In this document: positions 1 through 7,098 of the stretch, piece after piece | Layout: each line of letters begins with the position of its first letter | Position numbering within the stretch: the stretch's first letter is position 1 | Source: Candidatus Gallimonas intestinigallinarum | GTDB taxonomy: Bacteria; Bacillota_A; Clostridia; Christensenellales; Borkfalkiaceae | DNA: 8,132 bases | Reading direction: 5' to 3' | Assembly: GCA_019116405.1 (NCBI GenBank) | Contig: DXBS01000026.1 | Coordinates: 1-8,132, forward strand | Notes under the pieces: model-generated | What the model was told of the DNA's origin: nothing | The model's input: the letters and a program-made list of their open reading frames with translations, nothing else | The model's database searches: none | Made by a program: the position numbers and the translations under genes

Positions 1-111
1 GGCAAGATGTGCGTCTCAGACGCGGCGAAGTCCGCAGCGCGTGCCCGGTGGCACGGGCAAGGGCTTCAACAAAGTATGAGCGTACAGTTTCCGCTTTTGA
101 TCGGGTTCGCA
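1..111. other. Non-coding stretch with clustered inverted repeats
   Basis: No gene is supported here. Three short inverted repeats lie close together: GCGTCT/AGACGC around position 17 (11-23), GCGG/CCGC (22-25 with 32-35), and TGCCCG/CGGGCA (42-47 with 54-59, loop of six). No T-run follows on the minus strand, so this is not an obvious terminator for the hydrolase gene that ends at 112. Short open frames exist on both strands, but none has a start with a ribosome binding site. Dense small hairpins of this kind suit a dispersed repeat or a structured transcript end. The window edge prevents a decision. Confidence 0.4.
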
Positions 112-2919
112 TTACTCCCTTACACTATAGCGGTTGGACTCCGTCTTGGAGACGCCGTCGCCGCTGATGTATTCATTCGCCCAGGTGCTGTTGGTGCCAA
201 AACCCTTGCCCGCCACAGGCGCGCCTGCGATATTATCGGGATGATCGTCGACCAGTCCCCAGGTATAGCCCGTGACGGCGTCCTCGCCGTACACCTGCTC
301 CGTGACCGAGTTGTACAGTCCGAAGAAGTCGCCCTCGCTGACCGTCGCGGTGTTGTAGTCGCCGCAGTCCACAAAGTAGGCGGTGTAGTTGACAAACCGA
401 TCGAGGTAGATGAACGAGCAGACCTTTGCCGACTCCGCGCCGTCCACGCCGCGGAAGGTGATGGGAATGACATCGTACGTCGTACCGTTTGCGCTGACCG
501 TCTGCGCGTTTTGGGTGATTTCGGCGGGCAGGTCGATGGTCACGGCATAGGTCGTGTTGCTGCCCGCATAGCTGAGCGAAGCGTTGGAATAGAGCACGGT
601 GTCGCCCGAGACGATCTCGATGCTCTTGCCGGCGTCCTCCCCTGCAAGGTAAACGGTGAGGCGGTTGGCGGCGTCCTTATCCACCGCCATGCGGTAGGTG
701 AACGAGCCGCCCGCTTCGGCATAGCGGTAGGTGCCGATGCCGCCCGCGACGTTGGTCGCCCCCTGCGAGCCGTCCGTCTGCATGTCGTGCAGTTCGTCCG
801 TCTCATACTGACCGTATCCGGGCTGGACGGTGTCCACGCGCTCCCAGCTGTAGGCGGGATGCTCCTCTACCACTTCCTCGTCCGTGTCGACAAAGTTCAT
901 GTAGATGGCATAGCGCTGCGTGTACTGGCGGAAATGGTAGGAATAGGTGAGCGGCTCCTCCGACTCCGTGCCCGTCAGCGTGAACTTGCCGTCCTCGCCC
1001 CTGACCATGTAGGCATCGACATTTTCCATGATTTCGGCGACGGTGACCGAGGAGACCTGCACGGGGCTGACGCTCACGGCGGCTGCGGGAATGGTGACAT
1101 TGACGCCCGTCGTCGTTGTCGTCATGTTCTCTGTACCCAGCTCCGCAGAGAGCACGAAGGGGCCGTATTTGAAGGCATAGACATTCTCGCCGTCGGGCAA
1201 ATTATATGCCATGACCGTCTTTTGCAGGGAGACGGTGACCTCGTCCCCCGCGCTGACGTCCACGGAGAGGAAGCCGTCCTGCGGCTCGCCCTCGATCGCC
1301 GTGCCGTTGACGAAGACCGTAAAGCTCTGCGTCCATTCGGGGCAGCGCAGGCGCAAGGTCGTCGCGCCGCTGTCGATATGAATGGTGACCTCGTCCGAAT
1401 TTTCAAGGTCGGCGGTCTGCGTCAGGGAGACGGCGTCCGTCGTATACGTCGAATCGAGGTAGAGCGCGACATAGGTCGCATTGCCTGCATCGTAATAGAT
1501 GCTGTCGTTCAGCTTGGTGAAGCTCTCCATACCGCTGCCCGTGCAGCACCAGAAGTGATTTTCCGCCGAGGAGTACACCTTGAAGTAGCCCGACGCCATG
1601 GGCTGGAAGTAGGTCGTCATGCCCGTTTCGGGGTTCTGCGACGACCAGATCGCATTATAGTACGTCCCCTCGTAGAAATCGAGGTATTTGACGTCCTTGG
1701 TGACGGCAAAGAGCATGCGCGAGAGCTTGAGCATGTTGTATGTATTGCACGTCTCGCAGTTGGCGTTGGTGCGCTCCGCGTTGAGGACGTCGTCCCGCCC
1801 GAAGTGCTCCCACTCGGAATTGCCGCCCGTCACATAGGTATGATGCTCCACGACGCACTCCCAGAACAGCTCCGCTGCATACAGATAGTCTATCGCAACA
1901 TTTTCCAATTCCGCGACGGGCGCCTCCGTCAGCGAGATAAACCCGTTGAGCAGACCGATGACCTTGGGAATGGTCGTGTTGGCGTGCTTGCCGTCCAGAT
2001 AGTTGGCTTGCTCGCTCAGAATGCTGTTGACCAGGCTCTGTTCGTCAAACTTGTGCGCCGCAACGGCATAGCGCGTGTCCCCCGTCACCCGATAGAGGTT
2101 GTAGAGGCAATCGTTCATACCGCCGTATTCGATGCCGAGCACGATGCGCTGCGTGGTATCCGACCACTGACTGACGCGCTCATACACCCAGTCGCCCAGC
2201 TTGGTGACGACGGTGAGCGCCTCTTCGTTGCCAGCGAGCGTGTACGCGTCGAGCAGTCCCGCGATGATCTTGTGCATCGTGTACCACGGCACCCACGCCT
2301 CGGTATTGATATTCGTTCTGCCCTGCTCCACGTTATCGAACTGGATCTCGACATTGGTATTGCTGGCGACGCGCGCGCCCCACAAGAAGCCCTCTTTCGC
2401 GCCGCGCGCGCTGTCGTAATTATCCTGACACTCCGCGAGCGAATAGATGATATAGTCCAGCTTGCCTGCAAGCTGCGCCCTATCCTCCTCCGACGTGCCT
2501 GCATTGGCGATCGCCTGCGAGAGCGCCGTCAAGTAGTGCCCCATCGTGTGCCCGCCGATCAGTGCGTTCTCCCAGCCGCCGCTATAGCAGGTTGAACCGA
2601 TGCTCCCGATCGAGGAATTGAGATAGAAGTTGGCGAGCAGCCTGTCCGCATCGAGCAGCAGAAGGTAGTCGATCTCCTTTTCCAGCCCGTTGACGGCATA
2701 ATCGTCGGTGATCACCGTCTCCGAAAGGTCGGTGAAGGAGATGTCCTCCGCATCCGTCTGATCGCTCACCGTGGGCGGCTCGTCCGTCGTATCCGACGGA
2801 TCATCCCCCGGCGTCTGTTCCGCCGGCGCACATGCGGCAAGCCCGCCCAATGCAAACGTACCGCAAAGTAAGGCTGAGAGCACGAGCGCCGCCGCCCGTC
2901 TTCTGCGCATTTTGACCAT
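112..2919 (-). CDS. Secreted DUF1680 glycoside hydrolase lipoprotein (GH127/GH146-like, probable beta-L-arabinofuranosidase)
   Basis: The protein has 935 residues from the chosen ATG. Residues 1-30 form a lipoprotein signal: an RRRR stretch, a hydrophobic core, and lipobox LAAC with Cys30. An acidic, Pro/Thr-rich linker follows to about residue 60, so the enzyme should sit on the outer face of the membrane. The DUF1680 catalytic (alpha/alpha)6 region runs from about 70 to 600. It has GHTMGHYL near 123-130, an ETC motif (Glu389, Cys391) and a CC pair (Cys458, Cys459). In characterised GH127 enzymes such a Glu-x-Cys plus Cys-Cys set binds zinc, and one Cys is the nucleophile. Glu369 or Glu371 is a candidate acid/base. 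Beta-rich accessory domains fill the rest. An in-frame GTG at 2949 would add ten residues but lacks a ribosome binding site; ATG 2919 has AGGGGG ten bases upstream, and ATG 2910 is also possible. The exact sugar specificity is inferred. The C-terminus appears cut short. Confidence 0.85.
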   Translation of the reverse strand: MVKMRRRRAAALVLSALLCGTFALGGLAACAPAEQTPGDDPSDTTDEPPTVSDQTDAEDISFTDLSETVITDDYAVNGLEKEIDYLLLLDADRLLANFYLNSSIGSIGSTCYSGGWENALIGGHTMGHYLTALSQAIANAGTSEEDRAQLAGKLDYIIYSLAECQDNYDSARGAKEGFLWGARVASNTNVEIQFDNVEQGRTNINTEAWVPWYTMHKIIAGLLDAYTLAGNEEALTVVTKLGDWVYERVSQWSDTTQRIVLGIEYGGMNDCLYNLYRVTGDTRYAVAAHKFDEQSLVNSILSEQANYLDGKHANTTIPKVIGLLNGFISLTEAPVAELENVAIDYLYAAELFWECVVEHHTYVTGGNSEWEHFGRDDVLNAERTNANCETCNTYNMLKLSRMLFAVTKDVKYLDFYEGTYYNAIWSSQNPETGMTTYFQPMASGYFKVYSSAENHFWCCTGSGMESFTKLNDSIYYDAGNATYVALYLDSTYTTDAVSLTQTADLENSDEVTIHIDSGATTLRLRCPEWTQSFTVFVNGTAIEGEPQDGFLSVDVSAGDEVTVSLQKTVMAYNLPDGENVYAFKYGPFVLSAELGTENMTTTTTGVNVTIPAAAVSVSPVQVSSVTVAEIMENVDAYMVRGEDGKFTLTGTESEEPLTYSYHFRQYTQRYAIYMNFVDTDEEVVEEHPAYSWERVDTVQPGYGQYETDELHDMQTDGSQGATNVAGGIGTYRYAEAGGSFTYRMAVDKDAANRLTVYLAGEDAGKSIEIVSGDTVLYSNASLSYAGSNTTYAVTIDLPAEITQNAQTVSANGTTYDVIPITFRGVDGAESAKVCSFIYLDRFVNYTAYFVDCGDYNTATVSEGDFFGLYNSVTEQVYGEDAVTGYTWGLVDDHPDNIAGAPVAGKGFGTNSTWANEYISGDGVSKTESNRYSVRE

Positions 2920-2953
2920 TTCCTCATTTCCCCCTTGTTTTTTCTTCACAGGA

Positions 2954-2982
2954 TTGCAATTTCCCGTGGCATATGATACAAT
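2954..2982 (+). promoter_or_regulatory. Promoter of the AraC-family regulator gene
   Basis: TTGCAA (2954-2959), a 17-bp spacer and TACAAT (2977-2982) form a good sigma-A promoter, with a start expected near 2989, about 40 nt before ATG 3031. Its -10 box ends two bases from the -10 box of the oppositely directed hydrolase promoter, so the two polymerase footprints overlap. Confidence 0.65.
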
Positions 2983-3006
2983 ATATTATAAATTATCCCA
3001 ATATAT
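2979..3006. repeat. Direct repeat CAATATAT, candidate AraC-family operator
   Basis: CAATATAT occurs at 2979-2986 and again at 2999-3006, a period of exactly 20 bp or about two helical turns. AraC-family proteins often bind two direct half-sites spaced this way. The first copy overlaps both -10 boxes and the second lies in the spacer of the hydrolase promoter. Because the region is AT-rich, chance cannot be excluded. Confidence 0.4.
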
Positions 3007-3013
3007 CCGACAA
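2985..3013 (-). promoter_or_regulatory. Promoter of the DUF1680 hydrolase gene
   Basis: On the minus strand, TTGTCG (3013-3008), a 17-bp spacer and a perfect TATAAT (2990-2985) form a sigma-A promoter. Transcription should start near 2978, giving a leader of about 60 nt before ATG 2919. The -35 box matches consensus at only four of six positions, which would suit activation by the divergent AraC-family protein. Confidence 0.65.
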
Positions 3014-3030
3014 GTCCATTAGGAAACATT

Positions 3031-3864
3031 ATGGTAGCAAAAAGTAATTTACATTTTGATCTGAGCGCCCCTGTCCAGCTCTTGTGGTTCGGCGAATTTA
3101 TCTCTCCCGAGAAAAACTGGAAACACCTCACGCGGCGGCTGTTCGAATATGAGCTGTTCGTCGTGACGGAGGGCGTCCTGTACATTGCCGACGAGGAATT
3201 TGAGCACGAAGTCCGCGCAGGGGAATACCTCATCATGCCGCCGACCGTGAATCAGCACGGCTCGCGCGTCTGCCGCTGCCGCTTTTACTGGCTGCACTTC
3301 CGCTGTCCCGCGCTGCCCGCCTCCGTCTCCATGCCTGAGCAGGGCAGTTTTTCCGATGCGGACACCGTGCGCACCATTGCCAAGAAGCTCATGCAGGCGG
3401 AAGCGGCCGAACCGCGCGGCGTGCACTCGCGCTATCTTGCGAGCGAACTTTTGCTCGAACTTCGGGAACAGGCGCTTGCGGGCGCGCACGAGGCAGGCGG
3501 CGCCAACTCCTCCGCCGAACGGCTGTGCGAGCGCATCAGGGAGTTTGTCTTCTTCCACCGCTTTTCCGACGTCAAGGTGCGCGAGATCGCGCGGGAACTC
3601 GGGTATCACGCAAAGTACCTCTCCGCCCTCTTTCACCGCACCGAGGGCGTGACGCTCAAATCGTATATCAACGCCCAGCGCTGCGCGGAGGCAAAGCGGC
3701 TTTTATTGGAGAGCGGGCTCACCGTGACCGAGGTCGCCTATTACCTCAACTTCCCCGATCCGCACAGCTTTGCCCGCTTTTTTAAGACGATGACGGGAAT
3801 AACGGCGACGCAGTTCCGCGAAGAACAGTCGGTCTCTCCCCCGAAGCCGGCGCCCGAAATATAA
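3031..3864 (+). CDS. AraC-family transcriptional regulator (cupin sensor plus double HTH)
   Basis: This is a 277-residue cytoplasmic DNA-binding protein of typical AraC-family length. Residues 10-95 resemble the AraC-type cupin sugar-sensing domain, including a stretch ending EYLIMPPTVNQHG that is typical of the barrel. Residues about 165-265 form the DNA-binding domain. The first helix-turn-helix lies at 183-205 (IARELGYHAKYLSALFHR) and the second at about 230-254 (VTEVAYYLNFPDPHSFARFFK), with the family signature of PHSFARFFK followed by a T-G-I-T-A segment. The start is supported by AGGAA at 3021-3025, five bases upstream of ATG. It is divergent from the DUF1680 hydrolase and shares its promoter region, so it most likely controls that gene, and perhaps itself, in response to a pentose or an oligosaccharide. 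The effector cannot be read from sequence. Confidence 0.93.
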   Translation: MVAKSNLHFDLSAPVQLLWFGEFISPEKNWKHLTRRLFEYELFVVTEGVLYIADEEFEHEVRAGEYLIMPPTVNQHGSRVCRCRFYWLHFRCPALPASVSMPEQGSFSDADTVRTIAKKLMQAEAAEPRGVHSRYLASELLLELREQALAGAHEAGGANSSAERLCERIREFVFFHRFSDVKVREIARELGYHAKYLSALFHRTEGVTLKSYINAQRCAEAKRLLLESGLTVTEVAYYLNFPDPHSFARFFKTMTGITATQFREEQSVSPPKPAPEI

Positions 3865-3888
3865 ATGGAGCGCGAAAATTCTGCATAC

Positions 3889-3931
3889 AAAAAAATGAGC
3901 TCGGCGATACCGGGCTCGGTTATGCTTTTTT
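3889..3931. terminator. Bidirectional intrinsic terminator between araC-type gene and aminotransferase gene
   Basis: An 8-bp stem, GAGCTCGG (3897-3904) with CCGGGCTC (3910-3917) and one G-T wobble, has a 5-base loop. On the minus strand a run of seven T (3895-3889) follows the stem after one base, giving a classic terminator for the aminotransferase transcript. On the plus strand six T (3926-3931) follow after eight bases, so it may also end the AraC-family transcript. Confidence 0.75.
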
Positions 3932-3951
3932 CTGTTGTATCGTCATAATTT

Positions 3952-3983
3952 TGCGGCGCGCTGCAATCATGCAGCGCGCCGTA
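3952..3983. repeat. Strong GC-rich hairpin after the aminotransferase stop
   Basis: GGCGCGCTGC (3955-3964) and GCAGCGCGCC (3971-3980) are perfect inverted repeats around AATCAT. The stem extends to 13 bp with one G-T wobble. It begins 12 bases after the aminotransferase stop but has no T-run on its 3' side in either direction. It may be an RNA 3'-end stabiliser or a pause element acting with the terminator at 3889-3931. Confidence 0.5.
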
Positions 3984-3994
3984 TATAAAAGATT

Positions 3995-5055
3995 TTACCT
4001 GACAATCTTGCGCCAACCGTAGGGATCGGGCGTCGTGCCGTACTGGATGCCCGTGATGGTATCGTAGAGCATCTTGGTGATCTCCCCCATCTTGCCGCCG
4101 TTGATGACGTAGTCCTTGTCCTTATAGCGAATGAGCCCGACGGGCGAGATGACCGCCGCCGTACCCGTGCCGAATGCCTCGTCCAGCGTGCCGTTTTCGG
4201 ACGCCTCCAGCACCTCGTCAATGGAGATGCGGCGCTCGGTGACGGGGATGCCCTTGTCCTTTAAGACCTGGATGCAGCTCTTTCTGGTGATGCCGGGCAG
4301 AATGGAGCCGACGAGCGCGGGCGTGATGACCTCGCCGCCGATCACGAAGAACATGTTCATGCTGCCCACTTCTTCGACGTACTTCTTCTCCTTGGCGTCC
4401 AGCCAGAGGACCTGATCGAAGCCCTTCTCCTCCGCCTCTTCGCCTGCCTTCATGGACGCGGCGTAGTTGCCAAGGCACTTGCCTCGCCCGTGCCGCCCAG
4501 CGTCGCGCGGGTGTAGTAATCCTCCACGACGAGCTTTGTAGGCTCCAGCCCGTGCGCATAGTAACTGCCGACAGGCGAGAGGATGATGAAGAACAGATAT
4601 TCCGTGGACGCGTGCACGCCGAGCATGACGCGCGTCGCGACGATGGTCGGGCGAATGTAGAGCGCCGTGCCGGGCAGGGTCGGGATCCAGTCCTTCTCCA
4701 GTTTCAGAAGTTCCTCCAGTCCCTCTTCGACGACATCCTCGGGAAAGTTGGGGATGCACATTCTCGTTGCGGAACGGTTCATGCGCGCCCAGTTCTCCTC
4801 GGGACGGAATACGGCGATGGAGCCGTCGGGCTGCTTGAATGCCTTCATGCCCTCGAAGATGCCCTGCGCATAGTGGAAAATGCTCGTCGCAAGGTCGAAC
4901 GGTTTGGGTTCGTTGGGTTCAATTTTTGCATCGTGCCAGCCCTTCTCGGCGGTGTACTTCATTGTGAACATATAGTCGGTGAAGTAGTGACCGAAGCCGA
5001 GCGAGTTATCAAACACGGGTTTTTCCTTGAGCTGCTTTCTTTTGATGATCTCCAT
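3995..5055 (-). pseudogene. ilvE: Branched-chain amino acid aminotransferase, frameshifted at the PLP-lysine junction
   Basis: The product would be a fold-type IV, PLP-dependent aminotransferase that exchanges the amino group between glutamate and Leu, Ile or Val. The first frame starts at ATG 5055, with GAGG seven bases upstream, and reads MEIIKRKQ to ...[10 protein letters not shown] (191 residues). The family motif then continues in another frame as [12 protein letters not shown] to the stop at 3995. Inserting one base between 4480 and 4481 restores [15 protein letters not shown] and a 353-residue protein of normal length. The first codon after the lesion is AAG, the lysine expected to form the PLP Schiff base (residue 193 of the restored protein). 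As written, the first frame ends ten codons later without it. Other conserved stretches are intact ([45 protein letters not shown]), so the event is recent or a sequencing error. The gene has its own promoter and a terminator. Confidence 0.9.
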
Positions 5056-5085
5056 ACGAATACCTCGAAGGCTTGATTTCCTTTT

Positions 5086-5114
5086 ATTATACTCCGCTTT
5101 TTTCTATTTATCAA
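5086..5114 (-). promoter_or_regulatory. Promoter of the aminotransferase gene
   Basis: On the minus strand, TTGATA (5114-5109), a 17-bp spacer and TATAAT (5091-5086) form a near-consensus sigma-A promoter, eleven matches of twelve. The -35 box lies inside the last codons of the upstream YigZ-family gene, whose stop is at 5104-5106. Transcription should start near 5079, about 24 nt before the ATG. Confidence 0.75.
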
Positions 5115-5730
5115 GCGGAAAAGGCGAAAAATATGATTTCCCGCGCAAAATCTCCGCGCGGCCGAGGAGCATATCGCTGCAGCGCGCGCAGAAGTCGTCA
5201 ACGCTCTCCTCGCGGACGGCGACTGTGAAGGACGCCTTCTCCGCAAACTCCCTGGAAAGCACGTTTTCGCCCTCTAAAAAGCGGGTGAGCGCGTTGACTT
5301 CGGGGTAGTTGACGGCGATCGTCACCTCGACACAGACGGCGTATTCGCAGATCTCCGCCCGCTCCAGCGCCTCTGCGGCGCTTGAAGAATACGCGCGCGT
5401 CAGTCCGCCCGCCCCCAGCTTGATGCCGCCGAAGTAGCGCACGACCGCAACGCCCGTCTCAAACAGTTTGCGCGCGCGGATGACCCCGAGGATGGGCATG
5501 CCCGCCGTCCCCTGCGGCTCGCCGTCGTCCGAAAAGCGCATGAGATTGCCGATGCGGTCGGCGACGAACGCATAGCACACATGGGTCGCAAGCGGGTGCT
5601 GTGCGCGGACTTCCGCCAAAAAGGCGCGTGCCGCCGCCTCATCCTCCGTGTGCGCGACGTAGGTGAGAAAGCGCGACTTTTCGATGACCTTCTCGTACGA
5701 AGAGGGTTTTGCGACGCTCAGGTAGCTCAC
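5104..5730 (-). CDS. yigZ: YigZ/IMPACT family protein (UPF0029 plus DUF1949)
   Basis: The protein has 208 residues from a GTG start, close to the roughly 200 usual for the bacterial family. The N-terminal IMPACT/UPF0029 domain carries [15 protein letters not shown] (67-81) and [19 protein letters not shown] (96-114), both family signatures. The C-terminal part (about 135-205) fits DUF1949. The eukaryotic relative IMPACT binds GCN1 and is linked to translational stress; the bacterial role is poorly defined, so no specific reaction is claimed. The open frame runs back to 5880, but that part is only the tyrS antiframe. The GTG at 5730 overlaps the tyrS TGA in the string GTGA, and AAAGG lies ten bases upstream, so translation is probably coupled to tyrS. 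Confidence 0.9.
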   Translation of the reverse strand: MSYLSVAKPSSYEKVIEKSRFLTYVAHTEDEAAARAFLAEVRAQHPLATHVCYAFVADRIGNLMRFSDDGEPQGTAGMPILGVIRARKLFETGVAVVRYFGGIKLGAGGLTRAYSSSAAEALERAEICEYAVCVEVTIAVNYPEVNALTRFLEGENVLSREFAEKASFTVAVREESVDDFCARCSDMLLGRAEILRGKSYFSPFPLDK

Positions 5731-6923
5731 TGCACGCTGACCTTTAAGCGCACCTTCTTGCCCTTGAACAGTGTGAAGGGCGACGGGGGCAGCGGCGCGT
5801 TGACGTCCGTGACCTTCTCGCCGTTGATCGTGACGCCTCCCTGTTCGACGAGACGGCGCGCCTCGCCGTTGGACTTGCACACGCCCGTCGCGACGAGCGC
5901 CTGCAGTACCGTCTGCGTATCGGCAGGAATGACCTTTTCGGGCATCTCGCCCTCGCCGCCGAAGGCGGCCTTCGCCTGTGCGCGGACGGCGTCCGCGTTC
6001 TCCTGCCCGTGCACCATCTTGGTCAGCTCGTAGGCGAGCACTTCCTTGGCAGCGTTCATGCGCTCGTCCTGATAGCGCGTCAGTTCCGCGATCTCGTCAA
6101 GGGGCAGGAAGGTGAGGAGCTTCAGGCACTTCTCGACGTCCGCGTCGGCGGTGTTGCGCCAGTACTGGTAGAACTCATAGGGCGGGGTCTTGTTCTCATC
6201 CAGCCAGACGGCGCCCTTCTGCGTCTTGCCCATCTTCTTGCCCTCGCTCGTGGTGAGCAGGGTGAACGTCATGGCAAACGCCGCCTTGCGCTCTTTGCGG
6301 CGGATGAGGTCCGCACCCGCAAGGATGTTGCTCCACTGGTCGTCGCCGCCCATCTGCAACAGGCACCCGTATTTGCGGTTGAGCACCAAGAAATCGTACG
6401 CCTGCATGAGCATATAGTTAAATTCAAGGAAGGTAAGCCCCTTCTCCATGCGCGAACGGTAGCACTCCGCCGTGAGCATTTTGTTGACGGAAAAGTACAC
6501 GCCGACGTCGCGCAGGAAGTCCACGTAATTGAGGTTTAAAAGCCAATCCGCGTTATTGACGACGATCGCGCCGTTCTCGCCCTCGAAGCGGATGAAGCGC
6601 GACATCTGCTTCTTGAAGCATTCGACGTGATATTTGACGGTCTCGCGCGTCATCATGGAGCGCATATCGGTGCGACCGGAGGGGTCGCCGATCATGCCCG
6701 TGCCGCCGCCGATGAGGATGATGGGCTTGTGGCCGGCATCCTGCATGTGGCGCATGGCGATGAGCTGCATGAAGTGGCCGACGTGCAGGCTGTCCGCCGT
6801 GGGATCGAAGCCGATATAGAAGGGGACGCTCTCGCTGCCGAGCTTTTCGTAGAGCTCGTCCTCGTACACCGTCTGCTTGATAAAGCCGCGCGCACGCAGC
6901 GTGTCCATTACATTTTGTGACAT
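5727..6923 (-). CDS. tyrS: Tyrosyl-tRNA synthetase
   Basis: This cytoplasmic class Ic enzyme charges tRNA-Tyr with tyrosine using ATP. The 398 residues are a normal bacterial length. The Rossmann catalytic domain has [16 protein letters not shown] (35-50), with HVGH as the HIGH motif, [10 protein letters not shown] (74-83), YMLMQAYDF (170-178) and [11 protein letters not shown] (190-200) in the tyrosine and ATP pocket, and KMGKT (230-234) as the KMSKS-type loop. An S4 RNA-binding domain occupies about 333-390 ([21 protein letters not shown]). Together these fit the TyrRS-type enzyme with a C-terminal S4 domain. The start is supported by AAGGAG (6938-6933), nine bases upstream of ATG. It is the first gene of a unit with yigZ, and expression is likely controlled by the attenuator described at 6945-7091. 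Confidence 0.97.
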   Translation of the reverse strand: MSQNVMDTLRARGFIKQTVYEDELYEKLGSESVPFYIGFDPTADSLHVGHFMQLIAMRHMQDAGHKPIILIGGGTGMIGDPSGRTDMRSMMTRETVKYHVECFKKQMSRFIRFEGENGAIVVNNADWLLNLNYVDFLRDVGVYFSVNKMLTAECYRSRMEKGLTFLEFNYMLMQAYDFLVLNRKYGCLLQMGGDDQWSNILAGADLIRRKERKAAFAMTFTLLTTSEGKKMGKTQKGAVWLDENKTPPYEFYQYWRNTADADVEKCLKLLTFLPLDEIAELTRYQDERMNAAKEVLAYELTKMVHGQENADAVRAQAKAAFGGEGEMPEKVIPADTQTVLQALVATGVCKSNGEARRLVEQGGVTINGEKVTDVNAPLPPSPFTLFKGKKVRLKVSVQ

Positions 6924-6944
6924 TGTTCTTTACTCCTTTTTTTC

Positions 6945-6985
6945 AATAAAAAACGGTCTGCGCCCCGCATTTGAGCGCAAACCGT
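6945..6985 (-). terminator. Intrinsic terminator (attenuator) in the tyrS leader
   Basis: On the minus strand, ACGGTTTGCGC (6985-6975) pairs with GCGCAGACCGT (6963-6953) in an 11-bp stem with one G-U pair and an 11-base loop, followed by TTTTTTATT (6953-6945). On the plus strand the same position is a C-A mismatch, so the structure is tuned for the minus transcript. It lies inside the 5' leader, with its T-run about ten bases before the tyrS ribosome binding site. It should therefore stop transcription before the gene unless prevented. Confidence 0.85.
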
Positions 6986-7013
6986 GCATGACCAGCCTGT
7001 TGTCACCTGCGAT

Positions 7014-7091
7014 TTACGCGCAAACGCACCCCGACGATTCGCCGCGGTAAAGATACTTGCCGTAAATTGCGAGGGACATTTCGTGCTTCAT
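7014..7091 (-). CDS. Tyrosine-rich leader peptide of tyrS (candidate attenuation peptide)
   Basis: A 25-codon open frame begins at ATG 7091 and ends at TAA 7016-7014. Its middle reads AIYGKYLYRGE: three tyrosines within six residues, at codons 7064-7062, 7055-7053 and 7049-7047. It lies between the tyrS promoter and the tyrS attenuator, which is where leader peptides of amino-acid operons sit. Slow decoding of the Tyr codons when charged tRNA-Tyr is scarce could change folding of the leader. The first ATG falls one or two bases from the predicted transcription start, so translation would be leaderless. The in-frame ATG at 7079, with a weak GAAG six bases upstream, is an alternative that keeps all three tyrosines. 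Length and position are seen directly; the regulatory role is inferred. Confidence 0.55.
   Translation of the reverse strand: MKHEMSLAIYGKYLYRGESSGCVCA
7027..7049 (-). promoter_or_regulatory. Leader RNA hairpin starting at the third Tyr codon
   Basis: In the tyrS leader RNA, UACC-G-CGGCG pairs with CGUCG-G-GGUG around an AAU loop, giving nine pairs including two G-U pairs, with one G-G mismatch. The 5' arm begins with the last tyrosine codon (7049-7047), so a ribosome paused there would block it. This is the expected position of a pause or protector hairpin in a ribosome-controlled attenuator. Confidence 0.45.
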
Positions 7092-7098
7092 GTCACTC

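Noticed and set aside
7..2595. An 862-codon open frame on the plus strand opposite the DUF1680 gene
   Set aside because: It is a shadow of the GC-rich codon pattern of the real gene: rich in Arg, Val, Gly, Asp and His without recognisable domains, and with no ribosome binding site at its start. The minus frame has a signal peptide and catalytic motifs.
2920..2949. GTG start at 2949 for the DUF1680 gene
   Set aside because: No ribosome binding site at proper spacing precedes it, and the extra residues MKKKQGGNEE only lengthen the signal peptide. ATG 2919 or 2910 fits better.
4470..4490. Programmed frameshift in ilvE
   Set aside because: There is no slippery heptamer and no obvious downstream stimulatory structure. 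The family has no known frameshift here, and the shift falls in a catalytic motif, so mutation or error is more likely.
5731..5880. N-terminal extension of the YigZ-family protein
   Set aside because: These 50 residues overlap tyrS in another frame and have shadow-like Arg-rich composition; the family begins at the GTG at 5730.
6924..7091. T-box riboswitch in the tyrS leader
   Set aside because: Only ACCGCG (minus 7048-7043) resembles the T-box core; the TGGN part needed to bind the tRNA end is missing in front of it, and the terminator arm does not contain it. A divergent T-box cannot be fully excluded without a covariance-model search.
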